Below are positions 8,762 through 18,975 of a stretch of DNA of 64,000 nt, in pieces (the first letter of the stretch is position 1; the number at the start of each line of letters is the position of its first letter). The notes beneath the pieces are model-generated. The model was not told the origin of the DNA. It searched no databases and was given only the letters and a program-made list of their open reading frames with translations. The stretch is taken from positions 124,001 through 188,000 of the forward strand of contig NZ_AJVC01000005.1 in NCBI RefSeq assembly GCF_000261365.1, written 5' to 3'. The DNA comes from Herbaspirillum sp. GW103 (GTDB lineage: Bacteria > Pseudomonadota > Gammaproteobacteria > Burkholderiales > Burkholderiaceae_D). The position numbers and the translations under genes were made by a program.

Positions 8762-9643
8762 TCAGCGGTTGGGGGCGAAGCTGGTCTCGCCCGGCAACAG
8801 CGTATTGGCCGGCAAAGCTTCCTGCTGCTTGAGCCTTTCATAGAGCGGCGTGAAGTCCGGCGCGGTATCGTTGAAGAGCTGCTCGAAATCCTTGATGACG
8901 AAATAGGTCTCCTGATAGGTATCGATCTTGTAGAGCGTGCGCATGATGCGCTCCACTTCAAACGGCACGCGGCGCGGCTGGTCGCTGGAGAGGCAATACT
9001 CGACCTCGCCGCCCGAGGACAGGATGCCGGCGCCATAGATGCGCAAACCCTCCTTGCTCTGGATCAGACCGAACTCGATGGTGTACCAGTACAGGCGCGC
9101 CAGGTAGGCCAGGCCGTCGAGCTTGAGGGCCTTCAAGCCACCCTTGCCGTATTCCTGCAGGTGATTGGCGAAGACGGGATTGAACAGCAGCGGCACGTGA
9201 CCGAAGAAATCATGAAACAGGTCGGGCTCGACGATGTAATCGAACTCGTGCTCTTCACGCAGCCACACCGTGACCGGGAAGCGGCGATTGGCCAGGTGCT
9301 CGAAGAAGGTGTGATCCGGCACCAGACCGGGCACAGCCACCAGTTGCCAGCCAGTGGCCTTGTAGAGCGCTTCGGTAGTGCGATCAAAGCGCGGGATGCC
9401 TTGCGAGACATCGAGGGCCTTGAGGCTGTCGATGAAGACATCACAGGCGCGGCCGGGAATGAGCCGGGCCTGGCGTTCATAGAGACGACGCCACAGCGCA
9501 TGCTGGGCCGGCGTGTAGCTGTCCCAGTTCTGGGCCACGACGTAGTTGGCGTCGGCCTGGCTGTAGTCGCCGCGCAAGGCGCCGCTATCGGACTTGGTGG
9601 CGACGGTGGCGAAGAAATCATCGGTGTTGGGATTGGTGCTCAT
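8762..9643 (-). CDS. phhA: Phenylalanine 4-monooxygenase
   Basis: PhhA hydroxylates phenylalanine to tyrosine with O2 and a pterin cofactor, using mononuclear Fe(II). The 293-residue length is typical of bacterial single-domain enzymes. The iron ligands are visible: two histidines in FHDFFGHVPLL (about residues 143 and 148) and the glutamate of YWYTIEFGLI (about 188). The EPDLFHD segment and the GAGILSSGGE region near 206-215 also match the family. The start is followed by a short non-conserved N-terminus. A 15-base palindrome lies just upstream and an intrinsic terminator downstream, so the gene looks like a monocistronic unit. No pterin dehydratase gene (phhB) is adjacent. Confidence 0.96.
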   Translation of the reverse strand: MSTNPNTDDFFATVATKSDSGALRGDYSQADANYVVAQNWDSYTPAQHALWRRLYERQARLIPGRACDVFIDSLKALDVSQGIPRFDRTTEALYKATGWQLVAVPGLVPDHTFFEHLANRRFPVTVWLREEHEFDYIVEPDLFHDFFGHVPLLFNPVFANHLQEYGKGGLKALKLDGLAYLARLYWYTIEFGLIQSKEGLRIYGAGILSSGGEVEYCLSSDQPRRVPFEVERIMRTLYKIDTYQETYFVIKDFEQLFNDTAPDFTPLYERLKQQEALPANTLLPGETSFAPNR

Positions 9644-9666
9644 GGCATACCCGTTATCAAAGTGAG

Positions 9667-9681
9667 GCGCATATTATGCGC
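9667..9681. promoter_or_regulatory. Palindrome upstream of phhA
   Basis: GCGCATATTATGCGC is a perfect 15-base dyad, 24 bases upstream of the phhA start codon. On the minus strand its centre reads CATAATAT, so it could be an operator placed over a -10 box. No factor can be assigned. Confidence 0.45.
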
Positions 9682-9723
9682 TCCCTGCAGGGGATGGTCA
9701 TGTGCGCTTGCGCAAGAAGCGCG

Positions 9724-10461
9724 TCAGGCAGGGGGCGGTGGCGCGCCGTCGCCTTTCTTCTTCGCGCCGATGCCGGTCACGCGCGCTCCCCATTTCAACA
9801 GGGCCTTGAAGTTGGCCTTGACGATGTAATCCAGCATGGCGACCTGCTCTTCCAGCGCTTCCTGAAACACGGTGGCCGAATTGGCGGGCTTGATCTTGAG
9901 ATAGGCATCGGCCTCGCCGTAGTCGCGGTGGATCTCCATGCCGGCCTTCTTGGCGATGTGCATCATCACCTTGTTCGACGAGAGACAGTGCATGTACAGC
10001 GTATCGACGTCGGCATTGCGACAGTGCATCGACGCCCGCATGAACAGGCGCGTGCCAACACCGAGCCCGCGCGCGGCCGCCGTTACCGACACCCCGAACT
10101 CGGCTACCACCGGCTTGATGGTGGCACCGCTGATGCGCGTACTCTCCTTGGGCGCAAAGGCCAGGTGGCCCACACCCAGAAGACGCAGGCGGCGATCATA
10201 CACACCGAAGACGGTATCGCGTTCGAAGTTGATGCCTTCCACGTAGCGCGTGACCATCTCGTCGGAGAGCTTGGAACCGAAACGCAGCAGGCGGTCCTTC
10301 TCTTCCAGCGCGAGGAAGTGGCGCAGCAAGTGGCGACGCGCGCGCGGCGAGAGTTCCTTGACGAAGACATTGGGCTTGTCCGGCTTCTCCTCATGCGCTT
10401 GCGGTGGCGCCCCATGCCGGCCACGCAGGCGCTGCAGAAACCGGGACAGGGGATGGCTCAT
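9724..10461 (-). CDS. GNAT-family N-acetyltransferase
   Basis: A 245-residue protein with a GNAT fold, which transfers an acetyl group from acetyl-CoA to an amine; the substrate is unknown. The acetyl-CoA binding stretch is visible in AARGLGVGTRLFMRA (about residues 135-150), after the beta-strand region VVAEFGVSVT. The C-terminal ~50 residues (EEQVAMLDYIVKANFKALLKWG and beyond) are outside the usual fold and end in a basic, proline-rich tail. The start at 10461 was chosen because GAGGGAG precedes it; the open frame runs a further 113 codons upstream into cca and is not gene-like there. It begins 13 bases after cca and is probably cotranscribed with it. Confidence 0.85.
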   Translation of the reverse strand: MSHPLSRFLQRLRGRHGAPPQAHEEKPDKPNVFVKELSPRARRHLLRHFLALEEKDRLLRFGSKLSDEMVTRYVEGINFERDTVFGVYDRRLRLLGVGHLAFAPKESTRISGATIKPVVAEFGVSVTAAARGLGVGTRLFMRASMHCRNADVDTLYMHCLSSNKVMMHIAKKAGMEIHRDYGEADAYLKIKPANSATVFQEALEEQVAMLDYIVKANFKALLKWGARVTGIGAKKKGDGAPPPPA

Positions 10462-10474
10462 GGTGCAGTCTCCC

Positions 10475-11707
10475 TCAAGGCTGTGCCGGACGATGCTGCT
10501 CGACGTAAGTCGCCACCTGCGCCGTACGCGCCGCCAGGATGGCATCGGCAATGCGCTGCGGCTGGGTCTGCTGCTGCGCGATGGCACCGGCATCGATGGC
10601 GCTGGCGGCCTGCAACGCGCCTTCCAGATAGGCCGCCTGCGGGAAGGGCTGCAACTCCAGTCCGGTGCGGCCACGATGATCGCATTCCGAGGCGCGCAGC
10701 ATGTCGAGGAAGCGCTGCGGTTTGCGGAAGGCGTCACAGCGTGCGAAGAACTTGACCAGGGTACCGGGACGCATCTCGAAGCAGCGTCCCACATTGCCAT
10801 GTTCGCGTGCGGTCATGAGTGCCAGATCGCGGCACTCGCCGGGGACTTTCAGGCGCGCACAGACCTGCTCGACAAGCCGCTCGCTGCGCGCTTCATGACC
10901 ATGATGGCGCGGCCAGATCTCGGGCGGCGTGGTGCCTTTGCCGAGGTCGTGCAACAGCGCGGCAAAACGGATCGGCAATGAAAAATCCTGCGCGGCGGCC
11001 CAGTCGACCACCAGCATCACATGCACACCGGTATCGATTTCCGGATGCCACTTCTCCGGTTGCGGCACACCCCACAAGGCATCGAGTTCGGGCAGGATGC
11101 GCTGCAAGGCACCGCAGACGCGCAAGACCTCGAACATGCGCGAAGGCTTGTGCTCCATCAATCCGCGCGACAGTTCCTGCCAGACGCGTTCCGGCACCAG
11201 CGCATCGACTTCGCCCTCATCGACCATGCGCTGCATGAGCGCATTGGTTTGCGGCGCCACCGTGAAATCGGCGAAGCGCGCCGCAAAGCGCGCCACACGC
11301 AGGATGCGGACCGGGTCTTCGACGAAGGCGTCAGAGACATGGCGAAATACGCGCGCCTCAAGGTCGGCACGACCGTGATACGGATCGACCAGGGTACCAT
11401 CCTCATCCTGCGCCATCGCATTGATGGTGAGGTCACGGCGCGCAAGATCATCTTCCAGCGTCACATCGGGCGCGGCGTGGAAATCGAAGCCCTTGTAACC
11501 GGGCGCGGTCTTGCGCTCGGTGCGGGCCATGGCATATTCCTCGTGGGTCTCGGGATGGAGGAACACCGGGAAGTCCTTGCCCACCGGGCGGAAACCCAGT
11601 GCCAGCAACTGCTCCGGCGTAGCACCGACGACCACGTGGTCGCGGTCCTTCACCGGCAGGCCCAGCAAGCCGTCGCGCACTGCGCCGCCGACGGTGTAGG
11701 TCTTCAT
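10475..11707 (-). CDS. cca: CCA tRNA nucleotidyltransferase (multifunctional CCA protein)
   Basis: Adds or repairs the 3'-terminal CCA of tRNAs using CTP and ATP without a template. The 410-residue protein begins with the nucleotidyltransferase signature GGAVRDGLLG (residues 6-15) and the metal-binding DRDHVVVG (about 20-27), followed by ARRDLTINAMA near 108-118. The second half has an HD domain, FAALLHDLGKG, which gives the phosphohydrolase activity of the long class I enzymes of beta- and gamma-proteobacteria. The start ATG at 11707 is preceded by GAGG; the extra 33 codons upstream are not conserved in type. It follows the glutathione transferase gene after 10 bases. Confidence 0.95.
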   Translation of the reverse strand: MKTYTVGGAVRDGLLGLPVKDRDHVVVGATPEQLLALGFRPVGKDFPVFLHPETHEEYAMARTERKTAPGYKGFDFHAAPDVTLEDDLARRDLTINAMAQDEDGTLVDPYHGRADLEARVFRHVSDAFVEDPVRILRVARFAARFADFTVAPQTNALMQRMVDEGEVDALVPERVWQELSRGLMEHKPSRMFEVLRVCGALQRILPELDALWGVPQPEKWHPEIDTGVHVMLVVDWAAAQDFSLPIRFAALLHDLGKGTTPPEIWPRHHGHEARSERLVEQVCARLKVPGECRDLALMTAREHGNVGRCFEMRPGTLVKFFARCDAFRKPQRFLDMLRASECDHRGRTGLELQPFPQAAYLEGALQAASAIDAGAIAQQQTQPQRIADAILAARTAQVATYVEQHRPAQP

Positions 11708-11717
11708 CGGCTGCGCC

Positions 11718-12419
11718 TCACTGGTGATCCGGAAGGATTTCCTTCTCGGCCAGCGCCTCGGCGATCCAGCGCGCCACCGCCGGGTGCTCGCGCACGCGGT
11801 CGGCATAGGCTTGCAGGGCCGGTGCCAGCGGCACCTGGTAGCTGACGAAGCGCATCACCACCGGCGCATAGAAGGCGTCGGCAATGGAGAAGTCACCGAA
11901 GAGGAATTGATGATGACCGAATTGCGAGAGGCACTCTTCCCAGATCTCGCATACCCGCGCGATATCGGCCTGCGCCTCGGCGGTACGTCCCTTGCCCGGA
12001 TGGCGGCCACGAATATCCATGCTCATGGCAGTACGCAGGCCGGTGAAACCGGAGTGCATCTCCGCACAGATGCTGCGCGCGATGGCGCGCGCGTCGGTGC
12101 GCGCCGGCCACAGGTGGCGGTCGGGGAATTGCTCGGCCAGGTATTCGCAGATGGAGAGCGAATCCCAGATCGCGATGTCGCCATCGAGCAGCACCGGCAC
12201 GCGGCCCGAGCCGGTGTAGCGGGCGATTTCGTTGGCGGTCTCGGGCTGGTCCAGCAGCACGCGCACTTCCTTGAAGGGGATGTCGAAGGCCACGGCAGCA
12301 ACCCAGGGGCGCATCGACCAGGACGAATAATTCTTGTTGGCGATCACCAACGTGGGCATGTGGCGTCCGGCTTTTTGCAGCGTTTCGGACAGGACAGGAT
12401 CCAGTTCTGTATCTTGCAT
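11718..12419 (-). CDS. Glutathione S-transferase family protein
   Basis: A soluble thiol transferase-like enzyme with an N-terminal thioredoxin fold and an all-helical C-terminal domain. The thioredoxin part starts LVIANKNYSSWSMRPW with SSWSMR as the likely glutathione-activating site, then GRVPVLLDGD and IWDSLSICEYLAE, typical glutathione-contacting segments. The helical domain carries GDFSIADAFYAPV, the usual N-capping motif. The start is uncertain: the family core begins at an ATG at 12359, but that ATG lacks a ribosome site, whereas the ATG at 12419 (20 codons upstream) has GAGAAACGAG before it; a TTG further upstream at 12443 is also possible. The substrate is unknown. Confidence 0.85.
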   Translation of the reverse strand: MQDTELDPVLSETLQKAGRHMPTLVIANKNYSSWSMRPWVAAVAFDIPFKEVRVLLDQPETANEIARYTGSGRVPVLLDGDIAIWDSLSICEYLAEQFPDRHLWPARTDARAIARSICAEMHSGFTGLRTAMSMDIRGRHPGKGRTAEAQADIARVCEIWEECLSQFGHHQFLFGDFSIADAFYAPVVMRFVSYQVPLAPALQAYADRVREHPAVARWIAEALAEKEILPDHQ

Positions 12420-12463
12420 GAGGGCTCGTTTCTCGAAGATCAAAGGCGCAGCGACTGAACCAT

Positions 12464-13432
12464 TCAGCGCCGCGCGGTGCTACGGAAGAAGTCGAATTGC
12501 TGTTGCGGGCTGCGCGGCAGGAGATAACCGGGGACGATATCTTCCAGCGCGCGTGGCGTGAGCTGCAGTTCGGGGGCAACAGGTCCGTGCAGGACGTTGT
12601 CCACCTTCATCGAGGCCACATTGTCGCGGCTCATCAGTTTGCCCGGCAGGTGTTCCAGCGCGAAGGCCTGCAGCCAGCCGGCCGCATCGGGCAAGCCGAT
12701 CACCGGGCGCGGATGACCGCTGTACCAGCCCGACAGGCGCACCAGCTCGCGCAGCGTATATTGCTTGGGTCCGCCCAGTTCAAACACCTTGCCGCCCAGC
12801 CGCGGCAGCGCCAGGGCATTGACGAAGGCCTGTGCCACATCACCCACGTAGACCGGCTGGAAGCGCGCATCAGGACTGCCCAGCGGGATCACCGGGAACA
12901 TGCGGTTCAACCCGGCGAACATGTTGATGAAATTGTCGCCCTCGCCAAACACTACCGAGGGACGGAAGATCGCCACGTCCAGCGCGGGTGAGGCCAGGGC
13001 CTCCTGCTCGCCGGCCGCCTTGGAACGCAGATACATCGACGGCGCTTGGGCATCGGCGCACAGTGCGCTCATGTGCAGGTAGCGCGCCACGCCCTGCTGC
13101 GCGCAAGCGGCGACGATACGGCGTGGCAGCACCACGTGCTGGCGCTCGAAATCCGGACCGTAGGACGCACCGCCCCGGGCCGGGCGCGACTGCAGGATGC
13201 CGACCAGATTGATGACCACATCGGCCTCGGCCACCAGGCGCGCCAGCACGGCATCGTCATGGATATCGGCCTGGACCACGCTGACCACGGGCGAGACCAG
13301 CAGATGCTTGGCGCGCTCGTAGCGGCGCGTGGGTACCATGACGCGATAGCCGGTGGTGCTGCCCAGCAGTTCGATCAAGCGGGTGCCGATGAAGCCGGAA
13401 CCACCGATGACGAGGATCTTCTTGACTGCCAT
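12464..13432 (-). CDS. NAD(P)-dependent epimerase/dehydratase, NDUFA9-like
   Basis: A 322-residue atypical short-chain dehydrogenase. The nucleotide-binding loop GGSGFIGTRL is at residues 10-19 and a Y-x3-K pair is visible in MYLRSKAAGE. The pattern VVINLVGILQ and the RPSVVFGEGDNFINMFA segment match the family related to the accessory complex I subunit NDUFA9, which binds NADPH but has no settled reaction in bacteria. It lies between slt and the glutathione transferase on the same strand with gaps of 70 and 44 bases. A role in redox or quinone metabolism is only inferred from homologues. Confidence 0.85.
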   Translation of the reverse strand: MAVKKILVIGGSGFIGTRLIELLGSTTGYRVMVPTRRYERAKHLLVSPVVSVVQADIHDDAVLARLVAEADVVINLVGILQSRPARGGASYGPDFERQHVVLPRRIVAACAQQGVARYLHMSALCADAQAPSMYLRSKAAGEQEALASPALDVAIFRPSVVFGEGDNFINMFAGLNRMFPVIPLGSPDARFQPVYVGDVAQAFVNALALPRLGGKVFELGGPKQYTLRELVRLSGWYSGHPRPVIGLPDAAGWLQAFALEHLPGKLMSRDNVASMKVDNVLHGPVAPELQLTPRALEDIVPGYLLPRSPQQQFDFFRSTARR

Positions 13433-13502
13433 TTATCACTCTCCGATTTCCAGGAACCGCTGGCGGCCGCCTCCGCCGGGGACGTCGGCCGGCGTGATGG
13501 GA

Positions 13503-15503
13503 TCAGGGCAGGTCGGTGGCGACGTTGGCATTGGGTGCCACCGTTCCCAGGCGCTGCTTCAGGGATTGCGGGCGGTTCTCGAACATGGCCGCATAGTAGG
13601 TCGCATTGGACATCACGTTCTTGACATAGCCCCGGGTTTCATTGAAAGGAATGATCTCGGCAAAGATGGCCCCTTCCACCGGACGCGGCAAGGTCGCGCG
13701 CCAGCTGCGCGGACGACCGGGGCCGGCATTGTAGCCGGCGGTGGCCAGGATCTCCGAGCCTTCCAGGTTGTTGAGCACCATGTCCAGATAGCTGGTGCCC
13801 AGCAGCAGGTTGGTGTTGATGTCGTTGACCTGATCGGCGGTGAACTCGGTCATGCCGATCTTCTTGGCGACGAACCTGGCAGTGGCGGGCATGAGCTGCA
13901 TGAGGCCGGAGGCCCCCACGTGCGAACGGGCCGACTTGATGAAGCGCGACTCCTGTCGGATCAGTCCATAGACCCAGGCGTTTTCCATCCCCAACGGGCG
14001 CGTGGCCGCATTCATCTCGGGCAGGTGCGGGGCCGGGAAACGCTGGGTGAAATCGAACTCGCTCCTGGTGCGATCGGACGTATTGACCATGCGGTCCAGC
14101 ACGTCGTTCTGGCGCGCGTATTCGGCCGCGGCCAGCAACTGGCGGTCATTCATGTTGCGCAGTTCCCAGTTCCATTCGCGGATGGCTTCGAAACGCAGGT
14201 TCAACTGATAGAACTTGAGCGAACGCTTGAAGCCGGCATTCTGCGAATACAGCGCCACCTCGCCCGCGCCCGGCGGCGTCGGGCCCGGCGGGATGGTAAT
14301 CTGCTGGCCCAGTTCCTCCTGCGCCAGCTGACCATAGAAACTGAAGTTGGGCGCGATCGATTCGAACAGGCGGCGGGCTGCCTCGTTCTGGCCTTCGGCC
14401 TTGAGCGCCCGGCCCAGCCAGTAGACCCAGGTGGTATCGCTGCGCAGCGGGGCCGGCATGGCTTCGATGGTCTTGCGCACGGTCTTCCAGTCGCCGTCGC
14501 GCAGGGCCATGCGCACCTTCCATTGCATCGCGTCCTGGGTCAGGGGCGCATCCTTGGCTTTGCGCCAGTACTCCGAGGCTTCCGGCGCCAGCTTGTAGGA
14601 GGCCGACAGGGCGATCTGCGCCCAGCCCTGCGCGACTTCCTGCGGGCTCAGGGTGCGCGCGGCATCGCTGAGGTAGGTGGCAGCCTGGGACGGATTGCTC
14701 CTGGCGATGCGACCCAGGGCAATGATGTAGAGCTGGTGGTTGGCGGCGCCCCGGCCAGGCCCCTTGGCCAGCATCAGTGCCGGGCGTTCCATCACCCGGG
14801 TCACGCTGACATCGCCATTGTCGACCAGCACGGCCGCGCGGCGGGCCACGGTGGCATTGCCATTCTCGGCGGCCTGGCGGATCTGGAACCAGACGTCGGC
14901 ATCGCTGAACTGGCCATTCTGCGCCAGCGTGGCGATGAGGTCGCTGCAACCCTGGCCGTAGTCCTTGGGATTGGTCAGCAGAGCCCGCGCCTCCTCGGCG
15001 ACGTTGGCACCCTTGAGCGCGCGCGAGTTCAGGGCGAAGCACTTGACCTGGGTATCGTCGTTGAGCACGAACAGGAGATACTGCTCATCGAAAACGGTCC
15101 AGTTGCCGGTCTTGCCCAGGGCCAGCAACCAGTCGTTGCGCAGGCGATCGACGATGGCCTGGCCATCCCAGCGAGCCAGGAAATCGCGGATCTCCTGTTC
15201 GCTGGCGCTGTAGTCGCGCACACGGGGCTTGAGGCGATAGTAGTCGACATAGGATGCCAGCTCGTAGCCCGAGAGCCGTGAGGCCAGGTCTTGCGCCAGC
15301 GCGGCATTGTCGCTGGCGGCGGCCTGGCGCAGGGCCAGGAAGAGATCGTCAGGGGAGGCGTCCGGCGCCACACGCTTCTGGGCGTGGGCAGCAGGCGCAA
15401 CACCAAGCATGGCAGCGCTGGCCAGTGCCAGGGGGAGCGCCAGGGAGGCGGCCAGCGCACGCAGGCGCTGGTTGAACGGATGATTCTTCGGACGCATACT
15501 CAT
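13503..15503 (-). CDS. slt: Soluble lytic murein transglycosylase
   Basis: Slt cleaves the MurNAc-GlcNAc bond of peptidoglycan with formation of 1,6-anhydro ends, acting in the periplasm during wall turnover. The 666-residue protein starts with a signal peptide (hydrophobic LAASLALPLALASAAML, cleavage probably after APAAHA). The middle is a long helical superhelix domain of about 400 residues. The C-terminal catalytic domain shows GLIRQESRF with the catalytic glutamate, GLMQLMPATA and TAGYNAGPGR. The start at 15503 (MSMRPK) was chosen over an upstream codon at 15563 that would overlap the divergent folate gene. Its start codon is only 34 bases from that of the divergent gene. Confidence 0.93.
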   Translation of the reverse strand: MSMRPKNHPFNQRLRALAASLALPLALASAAMLGVAPAAHAQKRVAPDASPDDLFLALRQAAASDNAALAQDLASRLSGYELASYVDYYRLKPRVRDYSASEQEIRDFLARWDGQAIVDRLRNDWLLALGKTGNWTVFDEQYLLFVLNDDTQVKCFALNSRALKGANVAEEARALLTNPKDYGQGCSDLIATLAQNGQFSDADVWFQIRQAAENGNATVARRAAVLVDNGDVSVTRVMERPALMLAKGPGRGAANHQLYIIALGRIARSNPSQAATYLSDAARTLSPQEVAQGWAQIALSASYKLAPEASEYWRKAKDAPLTQDAMQWKVRMALRDGDWKTVRKTIEAMPAPLRSDTTWVYWLGRALKAEGQNEAARRLFESIAPNFSFYGQLAQEELGQQITIPPGPTPPGAGEVALYSQNAGFKRSLKFYQLNLRFEAIREWNWELRNMNDRQLLAAAEYARQNDVLDRMVNTSDRTRSEFDFTQRFPAPHLPEMNAATRPLGMENAWVYGLIRQESRFIKSARSHVGASGLMQLMPATARFVAKKIGMTEFTADQVNDINTNLLLGTSYLDMVLNNLEGSEILATAGYNAGPGRPRSWRATLPRPVEGAIFAEIIPFNETRGYVKNVMSNATYYAAMFENRPQSLKQRLGTVAPNANVATDLP

Positions 15504-15537
15504 GCAGGCTTCTTCTTGCAGATTGGTGAAACAGAAA

Positions 15538-16134
15538 ATGAACCCAAGCATAGCACGCGACACGCCGCCTCCACAGACGCAAGAGGAGGCGGCCGCCCTT
15601 CACAAACAACGGCTGCGCGCCGAACTGCTGGCGCGCCGCAAGGCACTGACCGAGGAGGACAAGGCCGCCGCCGATGCGCTCATCGGGCAGCGCGTGCTGC
15701 ACTGGTGCGCCGCACAGGCGATCCACAGCCTGGCGGTCTACCAACCGATCCGGCGTGAACCGGATCTGTCTGCGGCCTATAACGCACTGGCCGCGCGCGG
15801 CGTGCACCTGTGCCTGCCGGTGGTGGTGGACAAGCAGGCGGCGCTGGAATTTCGTGCCTGGCATCCCGGCGATGCGCTCGAGAAAGACGCACTGGGCACC
15901 CTGGTGCCGCCGGCCGGCACGGCCGTGGTGCGGCCACAGGCTCTGCTGATCCCCTGCCTGGGCGCGAATGCCGCAGGCTTCCGGCTGGGCTATGGGGGCG
16001 GGTTCTATGACCGCACGCTGGCAGCCACCCCTCGACCACTGGCCGTGGGGGTCTGCCATGGATTCGGACGGGTCGAGTTCGAGGCGCAACCCCACGACAT
16101 CGCGCTGGATAGCGTCATTTTCGACGATATATGA
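15538..16134 (+). CDS. 5-formyltetrahydrofolate cyclo-ligase
   Basis: Converts 5-formyl-THF to 5,10-methenyl-THF with ATP, returning a storage/inhibitory folate to the active pool. The 198-residue protein has the substrate-contacting basic N-terminus (KQRLRAELLARRKAL), the conserved Y-x-P-x-x-x-E pattern YQPIRREPDL, and the nucleotide-binding motif GYGGGFYDR near residue 150. An earlier start at 15502 would overlap the slt start codon and lacks a better ribosome site, so the ATG at 15538 is preferred, though its own ribosome site is poor. It is divergent from slt and convergent with metF, another folate enzyme. No 6S RNA gene is seen beside it. Confidence 0.93.
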   Translation: MNPSIARDTPPPQTQEEAAALHKQRLRAELLARRKALTEEDKAAADALIGQRVLHWCAAQAIHSLAVYQPIRREPDLSAAYNALAARGVHLCLPVVVDKQAALEFRAWHPGDALEKDALGTLVPPAGTAVVRPQALLIPCLGANAAGFRLGYGGGFYDRTLAATPRPLAVGVCHGFGRVEFEAQPHDIALDSVIFDDI

Positions 16135-16135
16135 A

Positions 16136-16162
16136 GAAAAAAGCCGGACCACAGTCCGGCTT
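16136..16162 (-). terminator. Intrinsic terminator of the ahcY-metF unit
   Basis: Perfect 9-base arms AAGCCGGAC (16141-16149) and GTCCGGCTT (16154-16162) with a 4-base loop. On the minus strand the stem is followed by TTTTCTTC, so it mainly serves metF, 17 bases downstream of its stop codon; it may also slow plus-strand transcripts. Confidence 0.85.
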
Positions 16163-16179
16163 GGCGGGGCAGGCGCAGC

Positions 16180-17022
16180 CTACTTCACCAGCTGCTGCCA
16201 GATGGCCTCGGTCGGGCCCGCCTGATTCAGTGAATAAAAATGCAAACCTGGGGCACCGCCTGCCAGCAAGCGCTGGCACAGCTGGATGACCACATCCTGG
16301 CCAAAGGCGCGGATGGATTCGGTATCGTCGCCATAACTGGCCAGCTTCAGACGGATCCAGCGCGGGATCTCGGTGCCGCACATATCCGAGAAGCGCATCA
16401 GCTGGGTGTAGTTGGTGATGGGCATGATGCCGGCGATGACCGGCACGGTCGCGCCCAGTTTGGCGGCCTCGTCCACGAAGCGGAAATAGGCATCGGCATT
16501 GTAGAAATACTGGGTGATGGCCGAATTGGCGCCGGCCTTGACCTTGCGCACGAAGTTCTGCACGTCGTCCTGGGGCGAACGGGCTTGCGGGTGCATCTCC
16601 GGGTAGGCGGCCACTTCGATGTGGAACCAGTCGCCGGTCTCGGCGCGGACGAACTCGACCAGTTCGTTGGCATGGCGGAACTCGCTGGAGGCCTGGTCCA
16701 TGGCGCCATAGCCGCTGGGCAGGTCACCACGCAGGGCCACCAGGCGCTTGATGCCGTGGGCGCGATAGTCCTCCAGGATGGCGCGCAGGCTGGCGCGCGA
16801 GCTGCCGATGCAGGACAGGTGCGGCGCGGCGTCATGGCCTTCGCCGATGATTTCCAGCACGGTATCGCGCGTGCCTTGTTGCGTCGAACCGCCCGCACCG
16901 AAGGTCACCGAGAAATACTTCGGTGCCAGCGCGGCCAGCCGGGCGCGGGTGGCGCGCAGCTTTTCGGTGCCTTCTGCAGTCTTGGGCGGGAAAAATTCGA
17001 TACTGAAATTATGTGTACTCAT
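16180..17022 (-). CDS. metF: 5,10-methylenetetrahydrofolate reductase
   Basis: MetF is an FAD enzyme that reduces 5,10-methylene-THF to 5-methyl-THF, the methyl donor for methionine synthesis. The 280-residue barrel shows FSIEFFPPKT at residues 5-14 with the catalytic glutamate, SVTFGAGGST near 38-47, the FAD-contacting RGDLPSGYG near 119-127, and SAITQYFYNAD with GIMPITNY further on. The start codon overlaps the stop of the upstream membrane-protein gene by four bases (ATGA), so translation is likely coupled. It is the last gene of the riboswitch-controlled ahcY unit and is followed by an intrinsic terminator. Confidence 0.96.
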   Translation of the reverse strand: MSTHNFSIEFFPPKTAEGTEKLRATRARLAALAPKYFSVTFGAGGSTQQGTRDTVLEIIGEGHDAAPHLSCIGSSRASLRAILEDYRAHGIKRLVALRGDLPSGYGAMDQASSEFRHANELVEFVRAETGDWFHIEVAAYPEMHPQARSPQDDVQNFVRKVKAGANSAITQYFYNADAYFRFVDEAAKLGATVPVIAGIMPITNYTQLMRFSDMCGTEIPRWIRLKLASYGDDTESIRAFGQDVVIQLCQRLLAGGAPGLHFYSLNQAGPTEAIWQQLVK

Positions 17023-17372
17023 TGATTCGAACCCGATTTCAGCAACAGTGTGGACAGGGCCCAGGACACGATGCTGTAGAGCAGTGCGCCGCCCACGGCG
17101 GACCAGAAGCCGGCCACGTGGAAGCCACCGACCAGTTGCGCCACGACCCAGAACATGAGGCCATTGATGACCAGGATGAACAGGCCCAGGGTGAGCATGG
17201 TCACCGGCAGGGTCAGCACGACCAGCACCGGGCGCACGATGGTATTGACGAACCCCAGGATGAGCGCGGCCAGCAGGGCCGAGCCGAAGCTGTCGACCTG
17301 CACCGAGTGCATCAGGTAGGGAACGGCCAGCAAGGCCAGGGCATTGATGAGCCAGGTCAGCAGCAGGCGCAT
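17019..17372 (-). CDS. Small four-helix membrane protein, phage-holin-4-2 superfamily
   Basis: A 117-residue inner-membrane protein with four hydrophobic segments: about 4-20, 29-50, 54-78 and 87-110. The pattern LGFVNTIVRPVLVVLTLP and LFILVINGLMFWVVA is characteristic of a broad family labelled phage holin 4-2 or YvlD-like; despite the name these are chromosomal proteins with no lysis role shown. AAAGG lies at good distance before the ATG at 17372. It sits between ahcY and metF, overlapping metF by four bases, an arrangement recalled from other Burkholderiales. A link to methyl-group metabolism is suggested only by this position. Confidence 0.85.
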   Translation of the reverse strand: MRLLLTWLINALALLAVPYLMHSVQVDSFGSALLAALILGFVNTIVRPVLVVLTLPVTMLTLGLFILVINGLMFWVVAQLVGGFHVAGFWSAVGGALLYSIVSWALSTLLLKSGSNQ

Positions 17373-17516
17373 GGATAAACCTTTCGACCCCGTCAGGGAG
17401 TCATGAAGATACCCGTGAAGCTTGCATCACCGACAGCAGCGATGCAAGGGTCCGCAGGCGGGAGACGATGCTGGCACTGCCGGGCCAGCCCGCGATGGAG
17501 CCAGCCCGGGCAGGGA

Positions 17517-18944
<1,428 letters not shown>

Positions 18945-18945
18945 G

Positions 18946-18951
18946 CCCTCC
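18946..18951 (-). promoter_or_regulatory. Ribosome binding site of ahcY
   Basis: GGAGGG on the minus strand is the strongest ribosome site in the leader, immediately after the riboswitch. It favours the GTG start at 18944, although the spacing is unusually short; the in-frame ATG at 18926 is too far away for normal use. Confidence 0.6.
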
Positions 18952-18975
18952 TTTCATGAAAAAGCCAGAAAAAAA

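Noticed and set aside
17019-17372. Prophage remnant suggested by the phage holin family name
   Set aside because: The family name is historical; the gene lies inside a metabolic unit and no other phage gene is near.
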